A stretch of 16,489 nucleotides of DNA from Clostridia bacterium (GTDB lineage: Bacteria > Bacillota > Clostridia > TANB77 > UBA1234), in assembly GCA_900765095.1 (NCBI GenBank), contig CAAFRB010000017.1, positions 1 to 16,489 on the forward strand, read 5' to 3'. The position numbers and the translations under genes were made by a program. A model generated the notes under the pieces. It worked only from the letters and a program-made list of their open reading frames with translations, was not told the origin of the DNA and did not search any database. Below are positions 1 to 7,156 of this stretch, piece by piece (within the stretch, counting starts at the first letter, position 1; the number at the start of each line of letters is the position of its first letter).

Positions 1-211
1 CTTTAATTTATGCGAGAGATTTTCTTCCTTTCGGTCGAAAACTCTCGAGGGACGAAAGAATGAAAATCGAAGATTTTCATCTTTCTTGTCTATTCTTTCT
101 TGAATGACTTAATTTTGTGGTGTCACTAGTTCAAATATTTAAAAGGAATATTAAAACTTGGGTGGTACCACGGAAAATTCGTCCCTAGCATATTTATATG
201 CTAGGGTTTTT
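1..211 (+). promoter_or_regulatory. T-box riboswitch, 3' part (leader of aspS-gatCAB)
   Basis: This is the downstream half of a tRNA-sensing T-box leader. The conserved T-box core, GGGTGGTACCACGG, lies at 160-173 and is followed by the antiterminator partner TTCGTCCC and an intrinsic terminator. Upstream are two hairpins that could be stems II/III. One pairs 13-18 with 42-47 and continues 20-24 with 37-41. The other pairs 54-68 with 72-85 with a bulged A and a GAA loop. Stem I with the specifier codon lies outside the window, so the sensed tRNA cannot be read here. From the genes controlled (AspRS and the GatCAB amidotransferase), tRNA-Asn is the likeliest ligand; this is inference. Uncharged tRNA would favour the antiterminator and read-through. 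Confidence 0.92.
183..211 (+). terminator. T-box-controlled intrinsic terminator
   Basis: A perfect 10-bp stem, CCCTAGCATA (183-192) with TATGCTAGGG (197-206), has a TTTA loop and a T-run at 207-211. The 5' arm overlaps the TTCGTCCC segment that pairs with the T-box core in the antiterminator, so the two structures are mutually exclusive. Confidence 0.93.
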
Positions 212-305
212 GTGTGTTACAGACTAATATTTCACACAAATATTTTTCGTCCCTTGATTTAGTAAAATGCTAAAGGCTTTTACAAGATAAAAGGAGGAAA
301 AAAAT

Positions 306-2052
306 ATGGAAAAATTTAAGTACAGAACTCACACTTGCAATGAAATATCTGAAGAGGATATTGGAAAAGAGGTAAAATTAGCGGGGTGGATTCAATCAAT
401 CAGAGATCATGGAGGCGTTATCTTTTTAGATTTACGAGATCAATATGGGGTATCTCAAGTAGTCGTTCATGATGAGGAAGTAGTAAAAAAAATATGCAAA
501 GAAACTGTAATTTCAGCAACACGGAAAAGTTGTAAAACGTGATGAAGAAACAATAAACAAAAATATTAAAACTGGTATGGTCGAAGTCGTTGCAGAAAAT
601 ATTGAAATATTAGGAGAATGTAATAATGTTTTACCTTTTGAGGTACAAGAATCATTAAAAACAAAAGAAGACGTACGTTTGAAATATCGTTATTTAGACT
701 TAAGAAATGAAAAGGTAAAAGATAAGATATTATTTAGATCAAAAGTTGTAAGCTATTTAAGGAAAAAGATGGAGAGCATGAATTTTACAGAAATAACAAC
801 GCCAATACTTACTTCGTCATCTCCAGAAGGTGCGAGAGATTACATTATTCCTTCAAGAAAACATAAAGGAAAATTTTATGCTTTACCACAAGCACCTCAA
901 CAGTTTAAACAATTACTTATGGTATCTGGAATAGATAAATACTTTCAAATAGCACCTTGTTTCAGAGATGAAGATGCTAGAGCAGATAGAACACCAGGAG
1001 AGTTTTATCAACTAGACTTTGAAATGGCATTTGCAACACAAGAAGATGTATTTGAAGTGGCAGAAGAAGTTTTGACAGATGTTTTTATAAAGTTCTCGAA
1101 TAAAAAGATTAGTTCTAAGCCTTTTGTAAGGATTCCTTATGATGAAGCAATGCTAAAGTATGGAACAGATAAGCCAGATTTAAGAAACTCACTTGTGATA
1201 GAGGATTTGACAGATTTCTTTGCGGATGTTGAGTTTAAACCATTTAAGGGAAAACTTGTAAGAGGTATTGTTGTGCATGAATGTACTAAAATGTCAAAAT
1301 CATTCTTTGAAAAGATGCTTGATTTTGCACTAAGCATTGGTATGAAAGGACTTGGCTACATAGAAGTTGAAGATGATGGCACATACAAAGGTCCAATAGC
1401 TAAATATTTTACAGAAGAACAAAATGAAAAAATAAGGAAACAATTAAATTTAATTACTGGTGATGTACTATTCTTCATATCTGATTCAAAATACTTAATA
1501 AACAAACTTGCAGGACAGATAAGAACTGAACTTGCTATAAGAATGGATTTAATAAAAAATGATAGATTTGAATTTTGTTTTATAACTGACTTTCCGATGT
1601 ATGAATTAGGAGTGGATGGAAAAATAGACTTTATGCACAACCCATTCTCAATGCCACAAGGCGGAATTAAAGCTTTACAAGAAGAAAGTCCATTGGATAT
1701 AAAAGCTTATCAATATGATATTGTTTGCAATGGAGTAGAGCTATCTTCGGGAGCAGTTAGAAATCATAGAATAGATATAATGGAAAAAGCTTTTGAAATA
1801 GCTGGCTATTCAAAAGATGAACTAGAAAGTAGATTTGGAGCATTGTATAAGGCATTTCAATATGGTGCACCACCACATGCAGGGATGGCACCAGGTGTCG
1901 ATAGAATGATAATGCTATTAATGGGCGAAGAGTGTATAAGAGAGATAATTGCATTCCCTATGACAGCAAATGCTGAAGATTTACTTATGGGGGCTCCTGG
2001 AGATGTAACAGAAAAACAACTAAGAGAAGTTCACATCAAGATGAGAACATAG
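306..2052 (+). pseudogene. aspS: Aspartate--tRNA ligase, interrupted by a one-base frameshift
   Basis: Class II aminoacyl-tRNA synthetase that charges tRNA with Asp, encoded in two frames. The first frame starts at ATG 306 behind AAGGAGG (291-297) and carries the OB-fold anticodon-binding domain (AGWIQSIRDHGGVIFLDLRD); it ends at 542. The natural continuation, GKVVKRDEETINKNIKTG, begins at 523 in the +1 frame and runs to 2052. Dropping one base around C522 restores a 581-residue protein, normal for bacterial AspRS. Motif 1 (about 158-180), motif 2 (CFRDEDARADRTPGEFYQLD, about 218-237) and motif 3 (GAPPHAGMAPGVDR, about 520-533) are all intact. No ribosome binding site precedes the second-frame ATG at 577, so an independent C-terminal product is unlikely. 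Either the gene is freshly inactivated or the base is a sequencing error; the otherwise clean reading frame favours a recent or artefactual event. Motif 2 reads RTPGEFYQLD rather than the RQPEFTQID usual in Firmicutes. Confidence 0.9.
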
Positions 2053-2060
2053 TTTTAATG

Positions 2061-2089
2061 TTGTAAAATCGTTTGATTTGATATATAAT
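2061..2089 (+). promoter_or_regulatory. Putative sigma-A promoter of gatCAB
   Basis: TTGTAA (2061-2066) and a perfect TATAAT (2084-2089) are separated by exactly 17 bases in the 86-base gap between aspS and gatC. Transcription would start near 2096, about 30 bases before the gatC ribosome binding site. It would let gatCAB be expressed without the T-box and independently of the broken aspS. It is a match to consensus by eye, not an experimental start. Confidence 0.55.
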
Positions 2090-2138
2090 AAAGCAGGATT
2101 TTTGAGAAAGACAGTCCATAAGAATAGGAGTGATAAAA

Positions 2139-2423
2139 ATGATAAACAAAGACGAAATCAAACATATTGCAGATTTGAGTATGCTTAATTTAACAGACGA
2201 AGAAGTTGAAAAGTATACTACAAACATGCAAGAAATAGTAGGTTTTGCTAATAAAATAAATGAATTGGAAACAGATGGTGTTACGGAGTCAGCATTTGCA
2301 CTTGATACGTATAACGTGTTTAGAAAAGACGAAGTAAGGGAGTCATTTGATAGAGATATGTTATTGAAGAATGCTCCAAGTAGCAATGGTGAAGCATATT
2401 CATTACCAGGTATGATGAACTAG
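2139..2423 (+). CDS. gatC: Asp-tRNA(Asn)/Glu-tRNA(Gln) amidotransferase subunit C
   Basis: Small subunit of the GatCAB amidotransferase, which wraps around the GatA-GatB interface and stabilises the complex. ATG 2139 is preferred over the in-frame GTG at 2130, because the GTG overlaps the AGGAG ribosome binding site (2126-2130) while the ATG sits eight bases behind it. The product is 94 residues, the usual size. It shows the typical N-terminal helix (INKDEIKHIADLSMLNLTDEE) and the C-terminal pattern of charged 'FRKDEV..S' followed by 'LLKNAPSSNGEAYSLP'. The stop codon overlaps the gatA ribosome binding site, so the two genes are tightly coupled. Confidence 0.95.
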   Translation: MINKDEIKHIADLSMLNLTDEEVEKYTTNMQEIVGFANKINELETDGVTESAFALDTYNVFRKDEVRESFDRDMLLKNAPSSNGEAYSLPGMMN

Positions 2424-2434
2424 GAGGCGAAGAA

Positions 2435-3874
2435 ATGGATATAACAAAATTAACAGCATCACAAATACGTGAAAAGTATGAAACAAAAGAGTTAACAGTT
2501 CCACAAGTTGTGAAAGCATATTTTGAAAAAATAAAAGCTGACGACGAAAAAATTAAAGCATATATAACACTTTGCGAAGAAGAAGCAATGCAAAAAGCTG
2601 AAGCAGTACAAAAAAAATATGATGCAGGAGAGAAACTTGGAGAACTTGCGGGCGTTCCAATAGCAATAAAAGACAATATGTGTACTAAGGAAATTAGAAC
2701 TACTTGTGCATCTAAAATGCTTGAAAACTTTATCCCACCTTATGATGCTACAGTAATCAAAAAAATAAATGATTCTGATGCGATAATATTAGGAAAAGTT
2801 AATATGGATGAATTTGCGATGGGCGGTTCAACAGAGAACTCTGCATTTTTTAAGACACATAACCCTGTAAATTTAAATAAAGTACCAGGTGGTTCATCAG
2901 GTGGTAGTGCTGCAGCTGTTGCAGGTGATATGGCGCCAATATCTTTAGGAAGCGACACCGGTGGATCAATAAGAGAACCTGCAGCTTTCTGTGGAATAGT
3001 TGGACTAAAACCAACTTATGGACTTGTTTCAAGATATGGACTTGTTGCGTTTGCATCTTCACTTGATCAAATAGGACCAATGGGAAAAACAGTAACAGAT
3101 GTAACAAATGTTTTGAATGTTATAGCTGGTCATGATGAAATGGATTCAACATCAGCAAATATTGAAAAAATAGATTATACAAAGGCTTTAGTAAATGATG
3201 TAAAAGGATTAAAAATAGGCGTACCTAAAGAATTTTTGGGTGAAGGTGTTAGTGAAGAAGTTAGAAAGGCTATAAATACAGCTATTGAAAAATACAAAAA
3301 GTTAGGTGCAGAAGTTAAAGAGTGTTCTTTGCCAGCAACAGAGTATGCACTTCCAGCGTATTATATAATTGCTTGTGCGGAAGCAAGCTCAAACCTTGGA
3401 AGATTTGATGGAATTAGATATGGTTATAGAACAAAGAACTATGAAAGCTTGGCAGACATATATAGAAATAGCCGTTCCGAAGGATTTGGTGAAGAGGTTA
3501 AGAGAAGAATAATACTTGGAACTTATGTACTATCTTCAGGATATTATGATGCATATTATAAAAAAGCTCAAAAAGTAAGAACAATAGTAAAAAAAGATTT
3601 TGACAAAGTCTTCGAAGAATTTGATGTATTATTAACCCCAACAACTCCAACGGTTGCTTTTGATATAGGTTCAAAAATATCGAATCCGCTTGAGATGTAC
3701 ATGTCAGACATATTGACAGTTTCTATAAATATAGCTGGTGTACCTGCAATTTCAGTTCCTTGTGGAAAAGATAGTGAAGGAATGCCAATAGGAATGCAAC
3801 TTATAGGAAAACACTTTGATGAAGAAAAGATTTTAAGAGCAGCTTATACTTATGAGCAAAACGAGGAGGTGTAG
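2435..3874 (+). CDS. gatA: Asp-tRNA(Asn)/Glu-tRNA(Gln) amidotransferase subunit A
   Basis: Amidase-signature glutaminase subunit. It hydrolyses Gln (or Asn) and releases ammonia, which is channelled to GatB. The Ser-cisSer-Lys catalytic triad is complete: Lys79 in AIKDN, Ser154 in PGGSSGGSAAAVA and nucleophile Ser178 in GSDTGGSIREP. The Gly/Ser-rich amidase signature runs over about 151-190. The length of 479 residues is normal for GatA. Start ATG 2435 has AGGAGG at 2422-2427, which overlaps the gatC stop. The coding sequence is intact with no unusual features and belongs to the gatC-gatA-gatB transcription unit. Confidence 0.97.
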   Translation: MDITKLTASQIREKYETKELTVPQVVKAYFEKIKADDEKIKAYITLCEEEAMQKAEAVQKKYDAGEKLGELAGVPIAIKDNMCTKEIRTTCASKMLENFIPPYDATVIKKINDSDAIILGKVNMDEFAMGGSTENSAFFKTHNPVNLNKVPGGSSGGSAAAVAGDMAPISLGSDTGGSIREPAAFCGIVGLKPTYGLVSRYGLVAFASSLDQIGPMGKTVTDVTNVLNVIAGHDEMDSTSANIEKIDYTKALVNDVKGLKIGVPKEFLGEGVSEEVRKAINTAIEKYKKLGAEVKECSLPATEYALPAYYIIACAEASSNLGRFDGIRYGYRTKNYESLADIYRNSRSEGFGEEVKRRIILGTYVLSSGYYDAYYKKAQKVRTIVKKDFDKVFEEFDVLLTPTTPTVAFDIGSKISNPLEMYMSDILTVSINIAGVPAISVPCGKDSEGMPIGMQLIGKHFDEEKILRAAYTYEQNEEV

Positions 3875-3877
3875 TAC

Positions 3878-5308
3878 ATGGAATACGAAGTAGTAATAGG
3901 ATTGGAAGTTCATGCCGAACTATCAACAAAAACCAAAATATATTGTGGATGTCCAACAGAATTTGGTAGTGCACCAAACACACATTGCTGTCCTGTTTGC
4001 ACAGGTATGCCAGGAGCACTTCCAGTGTTAAATGAAAAAGTTGTTGAATATGCCGTAAGAACAGGGCTTGCTACAAATTGTGAGATAGCAAAAGAAAGCA
4101 AACAAGATAGAAAAAATTATTTCTATCCAGATACACCAAGGGCATATCAGATTTCTCAATTTGATTTACCACTATGTGCTCATGGACATGTAGATGTAGT
4201 AGTAGATGGAAAAGAAAAAACAATAGGTATTACCAGAATACATATAGAAGATGATGCAGGTAAGCTAGTACATGATAACTATACAGGTGGAACATTAGTG
4301 GATTTAAATAGAGCTGGAGTACCACTTATAGAGATAGTTTCAGAACCAGATATGAGAAGTGCAGAAGAGGCAGTTGCTTATGTCGAAAGATTAAAAGGAA
4401 TATTGGAATATATTGGCGTTTCTGACTGCAAGATGCAAGAAGGATCACTAAGAGCAGACGTCAACTTATCATTAAGACCAGTTGGACAAGAAAAATTTGG
4501 AACAAGAACAGAAACCAAAAACCTAAATTCGTTTAGAGCAATCGCAAGAAGCATTGAATTTGAAATACAAAGACAAAAAGAAATATTAGAATCAGGAGGA
4601 AAAGTATATCAAGAAACAAGAAGATGGGATGACGAAGCAGGTGAAGGATATGCAATGAGAACAAAAGAAGAGGCGAACGACTACAGATACTTCCCAGAAC
4701 CAGACTTAATGCCAATAAGACTATCTGACGAATATATAAATAATATTAAAGACACATTGCCAGAATTGCCAGAAAGCAGAAAGAAGAGATACATAGAAGA
4801 ATTAGGATTACCAGAATATGATGCGGGAATAATAACATCATCAAAAACTTTGTCAGACTTCTTTGAATCTGCAACAAAATCTTGTGGCAATGCTAAAGCA
4901 GTAAGCAACTGGATAATGACAGATATAATAAGAATAGCAAGAGAAAAAGGTATAGAATATAATGAGCTTCCATTCACATCAGAACAATTTGCAAAACTAA
5001 TCACTTTAATAGATAAGGGGACAATAAGTGGTTCAATTGCTAAAAAAGTATTTGAAGAAATGGTTGAAACAGGAAAAGAACCAGAAAAAATAGTTGAAGA
5101 AAAAGGATTAGTACAAATTTCAGACGAGGGAGCAATAAAAGAAGTTGTAGATAAGATAATTGCAGCTAACCCACAATCAGTAGAAGATTATAAAAATGGA
5201 AAAGATAGAGCATTAGGTTTCTTAGTAGGTCAATGCATGAAAGAGATGAAAGGAAAAGGAAACCCACAAATATTAAATAAATTGATATTAGAATATTTAA
5301 CAAAATAG
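3878..5308 (+). CDS. gatB: Asp-tRNA(Asn)/Glu-tRNA(Gln) amidotransferase subunit B
   Basis: tRNA-binding and kinase/transamidase subunit. It phosphorylates the side chain of Asp or Glu on misacylated tRNA and amidates it with ammonia from GatA. The N-terminal cradle domain begins YEVVIGLEVHAEL. Its zinc-site cysteines are in the pattern C23-x-C25 and C38-x2-C41 (CGCPTEFG, CPVCTGMPG). The middle holds YFYPDTPRAYQISQ-type kinase motifs and RAGVPLIEIVSEPDM. The C-terminal YqeY-like tail domain ends in ALGFLVGQCMKEMKGKGNP, which helps bind the tRNA. The product is 476 residues, the normal length. It starts four bases after the gatA stop behind GAGGAGGT (3863-3870). No convincing terminator follows directly. 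Confidence 0.97.
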   Translation: MEYEVVIGLEVHAELSTKTKIYCGCPTEFGSAPNTHCCPVCTGMPGALPVLNEKVVEYAVRTGLATNCEIAKESKQDRKNYFYPDTPRAYQISQFDLPLCAHGHVDVVVDGKEKTIGITRIHIEDDAGKLVHDNYTGGTLVDLNRAGVPLIEIVSEPDMRSAEEAVAYVERLKGILEYIGVSDCKMQEGSLRADVNLSLRPVGQEKFGTRTETKNLNSFRAIARSIEFEIQRQKEILESGGKVYQETRRWDDEAGEGYAMRTKEEANDYRYFPEPDLMPIRLSDEYINNIKDTLPELPESRKKRYIEELGLPEYDAGIITSSKTLSDFFESATKSCGNAKAVSNWIMTDIIRIAREKGIEYNELPFTSEQFAKLITLIDKGTISGSIAKKVFEEMVETGKEPEKIVEEKGLVQISDEGAIKEVVDKIIAANPQSVEDYKNGKDRALGFLVGQCMKEMKGKGNPQILNKLILEYLTK

Positions 5309-5400
5309 TTTTATTTTAATATATTTTCCTTAGTTGCGAGAAAAAGAATTTGTACATAATCTAAACAGTGCATAACGAAACAATATTTAATAAATAATAA

Positions 5401-5429
5401 TTGCAATTTATTAGTATTAACTTTATAAT
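5401..5429 (+). promoter_or_regulatory. Putative promoter of tRNA-Thr
   Basis: TTGCAA (5401-5406) and a perfect TATAAT (5424-5429) with a 17-base spacer predict a transcript starting near 5436. That is within the hairpin just before the tRNA gene. The match is by eye only, but spacing and position are ideal. Confidence 0.6.
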
Positions 5430-5433
5430 AATA

Positions 5434-5457
5434 AGTGCGTGAAGAAATTCACGCACT
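5434..5457. other. 10-bp GAAA-loop hairpin immediately upstream of tRNA-Thr
   Basis: AGTGCGTGAA (5434-5443) pairs perfectly with TTCACGCACT (5448-5457) around a GAAA tetraloop. It ends six bases before the mature tRNA 5' end. No T-run follows on the plus strand, so it is not a standard terminator for gatB. With the promoter at 5401-5429 it would form almost the whole 5' leader of the pre-tRNA, possibly shielding the 5' end or guiding processing. Confidence 0.6.
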
Positions 5458-5463
5458 AAAAAT

Positions 5464-5539
5464 GCCAATGTAGCACAGTCGGTAGTGCAGCTGATTCGTA
5501 ATCAGCAGGTCGCAGGTTCGATTCCTGTCATTGGCTCCA
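5464..5539 (+). tRNA. tRNA-Thr (anticodon CGT)
   Basis: A complete cloverleaf can be folded. The acceptor GCCAATG (5464-5470) pairs with CATTGGC (5529-5535), and the D-arm is GCAC/GTGC. The anticodon arm GCTGA-TTCGTAA-TCAGC has anticodon CGT at 5497-5499. The variable loop is AGGTC and the T-arm GCAGG-TTCGATT-CCTGT has one G-U pair. Discriminator T5536 is followed by an encoded CCA (5537-5539). The tRNA reads the ACG threonine codon. Its own promoter lies directly upstream. Confidence 0.97.
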
Positions 5540-5576
5540 GAAGCAAAAATCGTCGCACCAAGCGATGTTAATGATT

Positions 5577-5604
5577 AAATCAATCAGAAATGATTGATTT
5601 TTTT
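5577..5604 (+). terminator. Intrinsic terminator after tRNA-Thr
   Basis: AAATCAATCA (5577-5586), GAAA loop, TGATTGATTT (5591-5600), then further T residues to 5604. It lies about 40 bases after the tRNA and most likely ends the tRNA transcript. Confidence 0.85.
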
Positions 5605-5709
5605 GTCGTTTAAGAAATGGTTTTAGTACATTTGGATTAGTATTTAGACCTACTATTAAAGAGATAATTAATGAAAAATAAGTAAGTAAATAATAAGCAG
5701 GATAAAGAG

Positions 5710-5767
5710 AATGATAGCACGCTCTTAATTTACCCTTTATAATTAAAGGAATTATAGTGCTATCATT
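5710..5767. repeat. Nested inverted repeat (about 58 bases)
   Basis: Outer arms AATGATAGCAC (5710-5720) and GTGCTATCATT (5757-5767) match perfectly over 11 bp. Inside them TAATT (5726-5730) pairs with AATTA (5750-5754). Innermost, CCTTTA (5734-5739) pairs with TAAAGG (5744-5749) around a TAAT loop. The result is a long, internally looped hairpin of about 22 base pairs. It has no long T-run, so it is not a clear terminator. It could be a small RNA fold, a protein-binding dyad or a relic of a miniature repeat element. Confidence 0.6.
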
Positions 5768-6047
5768 TCTTATTTTGCACTTGCAAAATTAAGTTAAAAA
5801 TATGGAAGAATTCTACCATACTTTTTATTTAAATCAATTAATTAAAGGGTTTGCGAGGTTTTATTTTACTTCCAACTGTTGTATATATACTAGATATGTT
5901 GGATGAATCTTGGAAGTTTAAATTTAGTTTCAAAATATGATGAAATTAAGGTATAATTATATATAGAAGTGACAGATAAATAGTAATTTGTCGTTAGGGC
6001 TAAGTTCATAAATTTTAAATAAAATAATAAAAATATATAATTTTTAG

Positions 6048-6083
6048 AGTAAGTATATTAGTTAAAGAAGTACTTACTTTTTT
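6048..6083 (+). terminator. Terminator-like hairpin
   Basis: AGTAAGTA (6048-6055) and TACTTACT (6071-6078) form an 8-bp stem with a 15-base loop, and six T residues run over 6078-6083. No gene lies directly upstream on the plus strand, so any transcript ended here would be non-coding or read-through. Confidence 0.55.
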
Positions 6084-6223
6084 ATTATGATTTAGGTATC
6101 TTGCTAACTGTTTTCGTAAAAATTAGCTTCAGCCAAACATTATGTAAAACAAAAAAATGTATAATATAGGTAGAGTTATATATATTGTAGACTATTAAAT
6201 AGAAAATGTAGGAGGTAATTGCC

Positions 6224-6361
6224 ATGAGAGAATTATTTGTAGAAAAAGTAATTAATACAACAGAAAATTTTTTAGACAATAACCAAAGAATAAAATTAAA
6301 AGAAATACTTATGGTAAATCAAAATAATGTAAAAAATTCTCATAGAAAATATATTACATGA
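6224..6361 (+). CDS. Small hypothetical protein (45 residues)
   Basis: ATG 6224 sits seven bases behind a good AGGAGG (6211-6216 region, 'taggaggtaattgcc'), and a TATAAT at 6160-6165 lies upstream. The product begins MRELFVEKVINTTENFLDNN and is hydrophilic and Asn/Lys-rich, with no signal peptide or membrane segment. No family is recognised with confidence. The N-terminal pattern (a helix followed by 'DNNQRIKLKEIL') loosely resembles the first helix of some tyrosine integrases of clostridial mobile elements. It could therefore be the truncated remnant of an integrase whose remainder is lost; this is weak inference. The strong ribosome binding site argues it is translated, or was until recently. 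Confidence 0.45.
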   Translation: MRELFVEKVINTTENFLDNNQRIKLKEILMVNQNNVKNSHRKYIT

Positions 6362-6482
6362 AATATGTTGAATATTAAGATATAAATGAATTGAATAAAA
6401 TTATAATATATTCTTTTCTTTTATTTCCTTTTATGATATAAATATGAATATTAATACTAATGTAAAAAAGGAGGAGAGATAA

Positions 6483-6902
6483 ATGGAATGGAATCAAATG
6501 TTACCAGAGTTTGATGTTTTTAATTTAGAAGATAGTTTACAGTTTTATATAGATTTAATTGGTTTTAATGTAGTGTATGATAGAAAAGAAGATAAATTTG
6601 CTTTTTTGCAATTAGAAAATGTACAACTTATGATACAAGAAATAGATAATGAGAATAATAAATGGGGAACTGGAAAATTAGAATACCCACTAGGAGTTGG
6701 CATTAATTTTCAAATAGATGTAACTAATATAGATGAAATATATAATAGATTAAAAACAGCAAAATATAAAATATTTATAGAAATGGAAGAACATTGGTAT
6801 AGAAAAGATAATATTCTAATGGGGTGTAGAGAGTTTTTAGTACAAGATCCAAATGGATATTTATTAAGATTTAGTCAAGATTTAGAAGACAGAGAAATAT
6901 AA
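6483..6902 (+). CDS. VOC-family protein, bleomycin-resistance type
   Basis: Vicinal-oxygen-chelate fold protein of 139 residues, the size of BLMA/Ble-type drug-binding proteins. It carries the family's landmarks in order: LPEFDVFNLEDSLQFYIDLIGF (first beta-alpha-beta unit), FAFLQLENVQLMIQE, a central W-G-T-G-K-LEYPLGVGINF segment, then EEHWYRKDN and REFLVQDPNGYLLRFSQ at the end. Proteins of this type bind and sequester glycopeptide drugs such as bleomycin and act in the cytoplasm; some relatives are enzymes instead. ATG 6483 follows AGGAGG (6469-6474). GC content is very low (about 20% in one hand-counted 60-base block), close to the host background and unlike the cluster to the right. It is monocistronic, with two terminators behind it. 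The drug specificity cannot be read from the sequence. Confidence 0.85.
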   Translation: MEWNQMLPEFDVFNLEDSLQFYIDLIGFNVVYDRKEDKFAFLQLENVQLMIQEIDNENNKWGTGKLEYPLGVGINFQIDVTNIDEIYNRLKTAKYKIFIEMEEHWYRKDNILMGCREFLVQDPNGYLLRFSQDLEDREI

Positions 6903-6913
6903 AAATGGTTAAT

Positions 6914-6946
6914 AAAAATAAAACTTAAATATTAAGTTTTATTTTT
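6914..6946. terminator. Bidirectional terminator after the VOC gene
   Basis: AAAAATAAAACTTAA (6914-6928) pairs perfectly with TTAAGTTTTATTTTT (6932-6946) around a 3-base loop. A-rich and T-rich outer arms allow action on both strands. It begins 12 bases after the VOC stop codon. Confidence 0.8.
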
Positions 6947-6982
6947 ATGAATTCATGTAAAAAGTTATGTAAAATCAGAAAT

Positions 6983-7013
6983 AGCAAAAAAATAGTAAAA
7001 CTATTGCTTTTTT
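6983..7013 (+). terminator. Second terminator after the VOC gene
   Basis: ATAGT (6992-6996) with ACTAT (7000-7004), extended by AGCA (6983-6986) with TGCT (7005-7008) across an A-rich bulge, is followed by a run of T residues to 7013. It is weaker than the preceding terminator but well placed as a back-up. Confidence 0.55.
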
Positions 7014-7156
7014 CTACATAAAGTGATAAAACACTGTTGATTATCGAATTTGTTCGTTTTTTATGATTTTAACGAATATTTTATAGGGTAATTATTCTAT
7101 AAGTTTAGATAGTCAAAACAATATTAGTAGATGAACTTTTCAAGAAAGGAGGAGTT

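Larger units (their letters stand above)
5605..6223. other. AT-rich gene-poor stretch downstream of tRNA-Thr
   Basis: No ORF with a credible ribosome binding site is seen here. The stretch holds a nested inverted repeat (5710-5767) and a short palindrome ATTTTGCA-CT-TGCAAAAT (5772-5789). It also has an 8-bp dyad ACTTCCAA/TTGGAAGT (5868-5875 and 5910-5917) with a 34-base gap, and a terminator-like hairpin (6048-6083). A TATAAT at 6160-6165 may serve the small ORF that follows; no good -35 box accompanies it. No second copy of the tRNA 3' end, as would mark an integrated element, was found by eye in the window. Confidence 0.6.

Noticed and set aside
577..2052. Separate truncated AspRS starting at ATG 577
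   Set aside because: No ribosome binding site precedes it and the frame is open and homologous upstream to base 523, so it is the second half of a frameshifted gene.
2036..2676. Reverse-strand ORFs of 116 and 118 codons over gatC/gatA
   Set aside because: They lie opposite clearly conserved gat genes, have no recognisable domains and are explained by the low stop density on the complement of Asp/Glu/Lys-rich genes.
5434..5457. Terminator of gatB
   Set aside because: The hairpin is perfect but is followed by ACTAAAAATG-like sequence, not a T-run, and it sits directly at the predicted start of the tRNA transcript.
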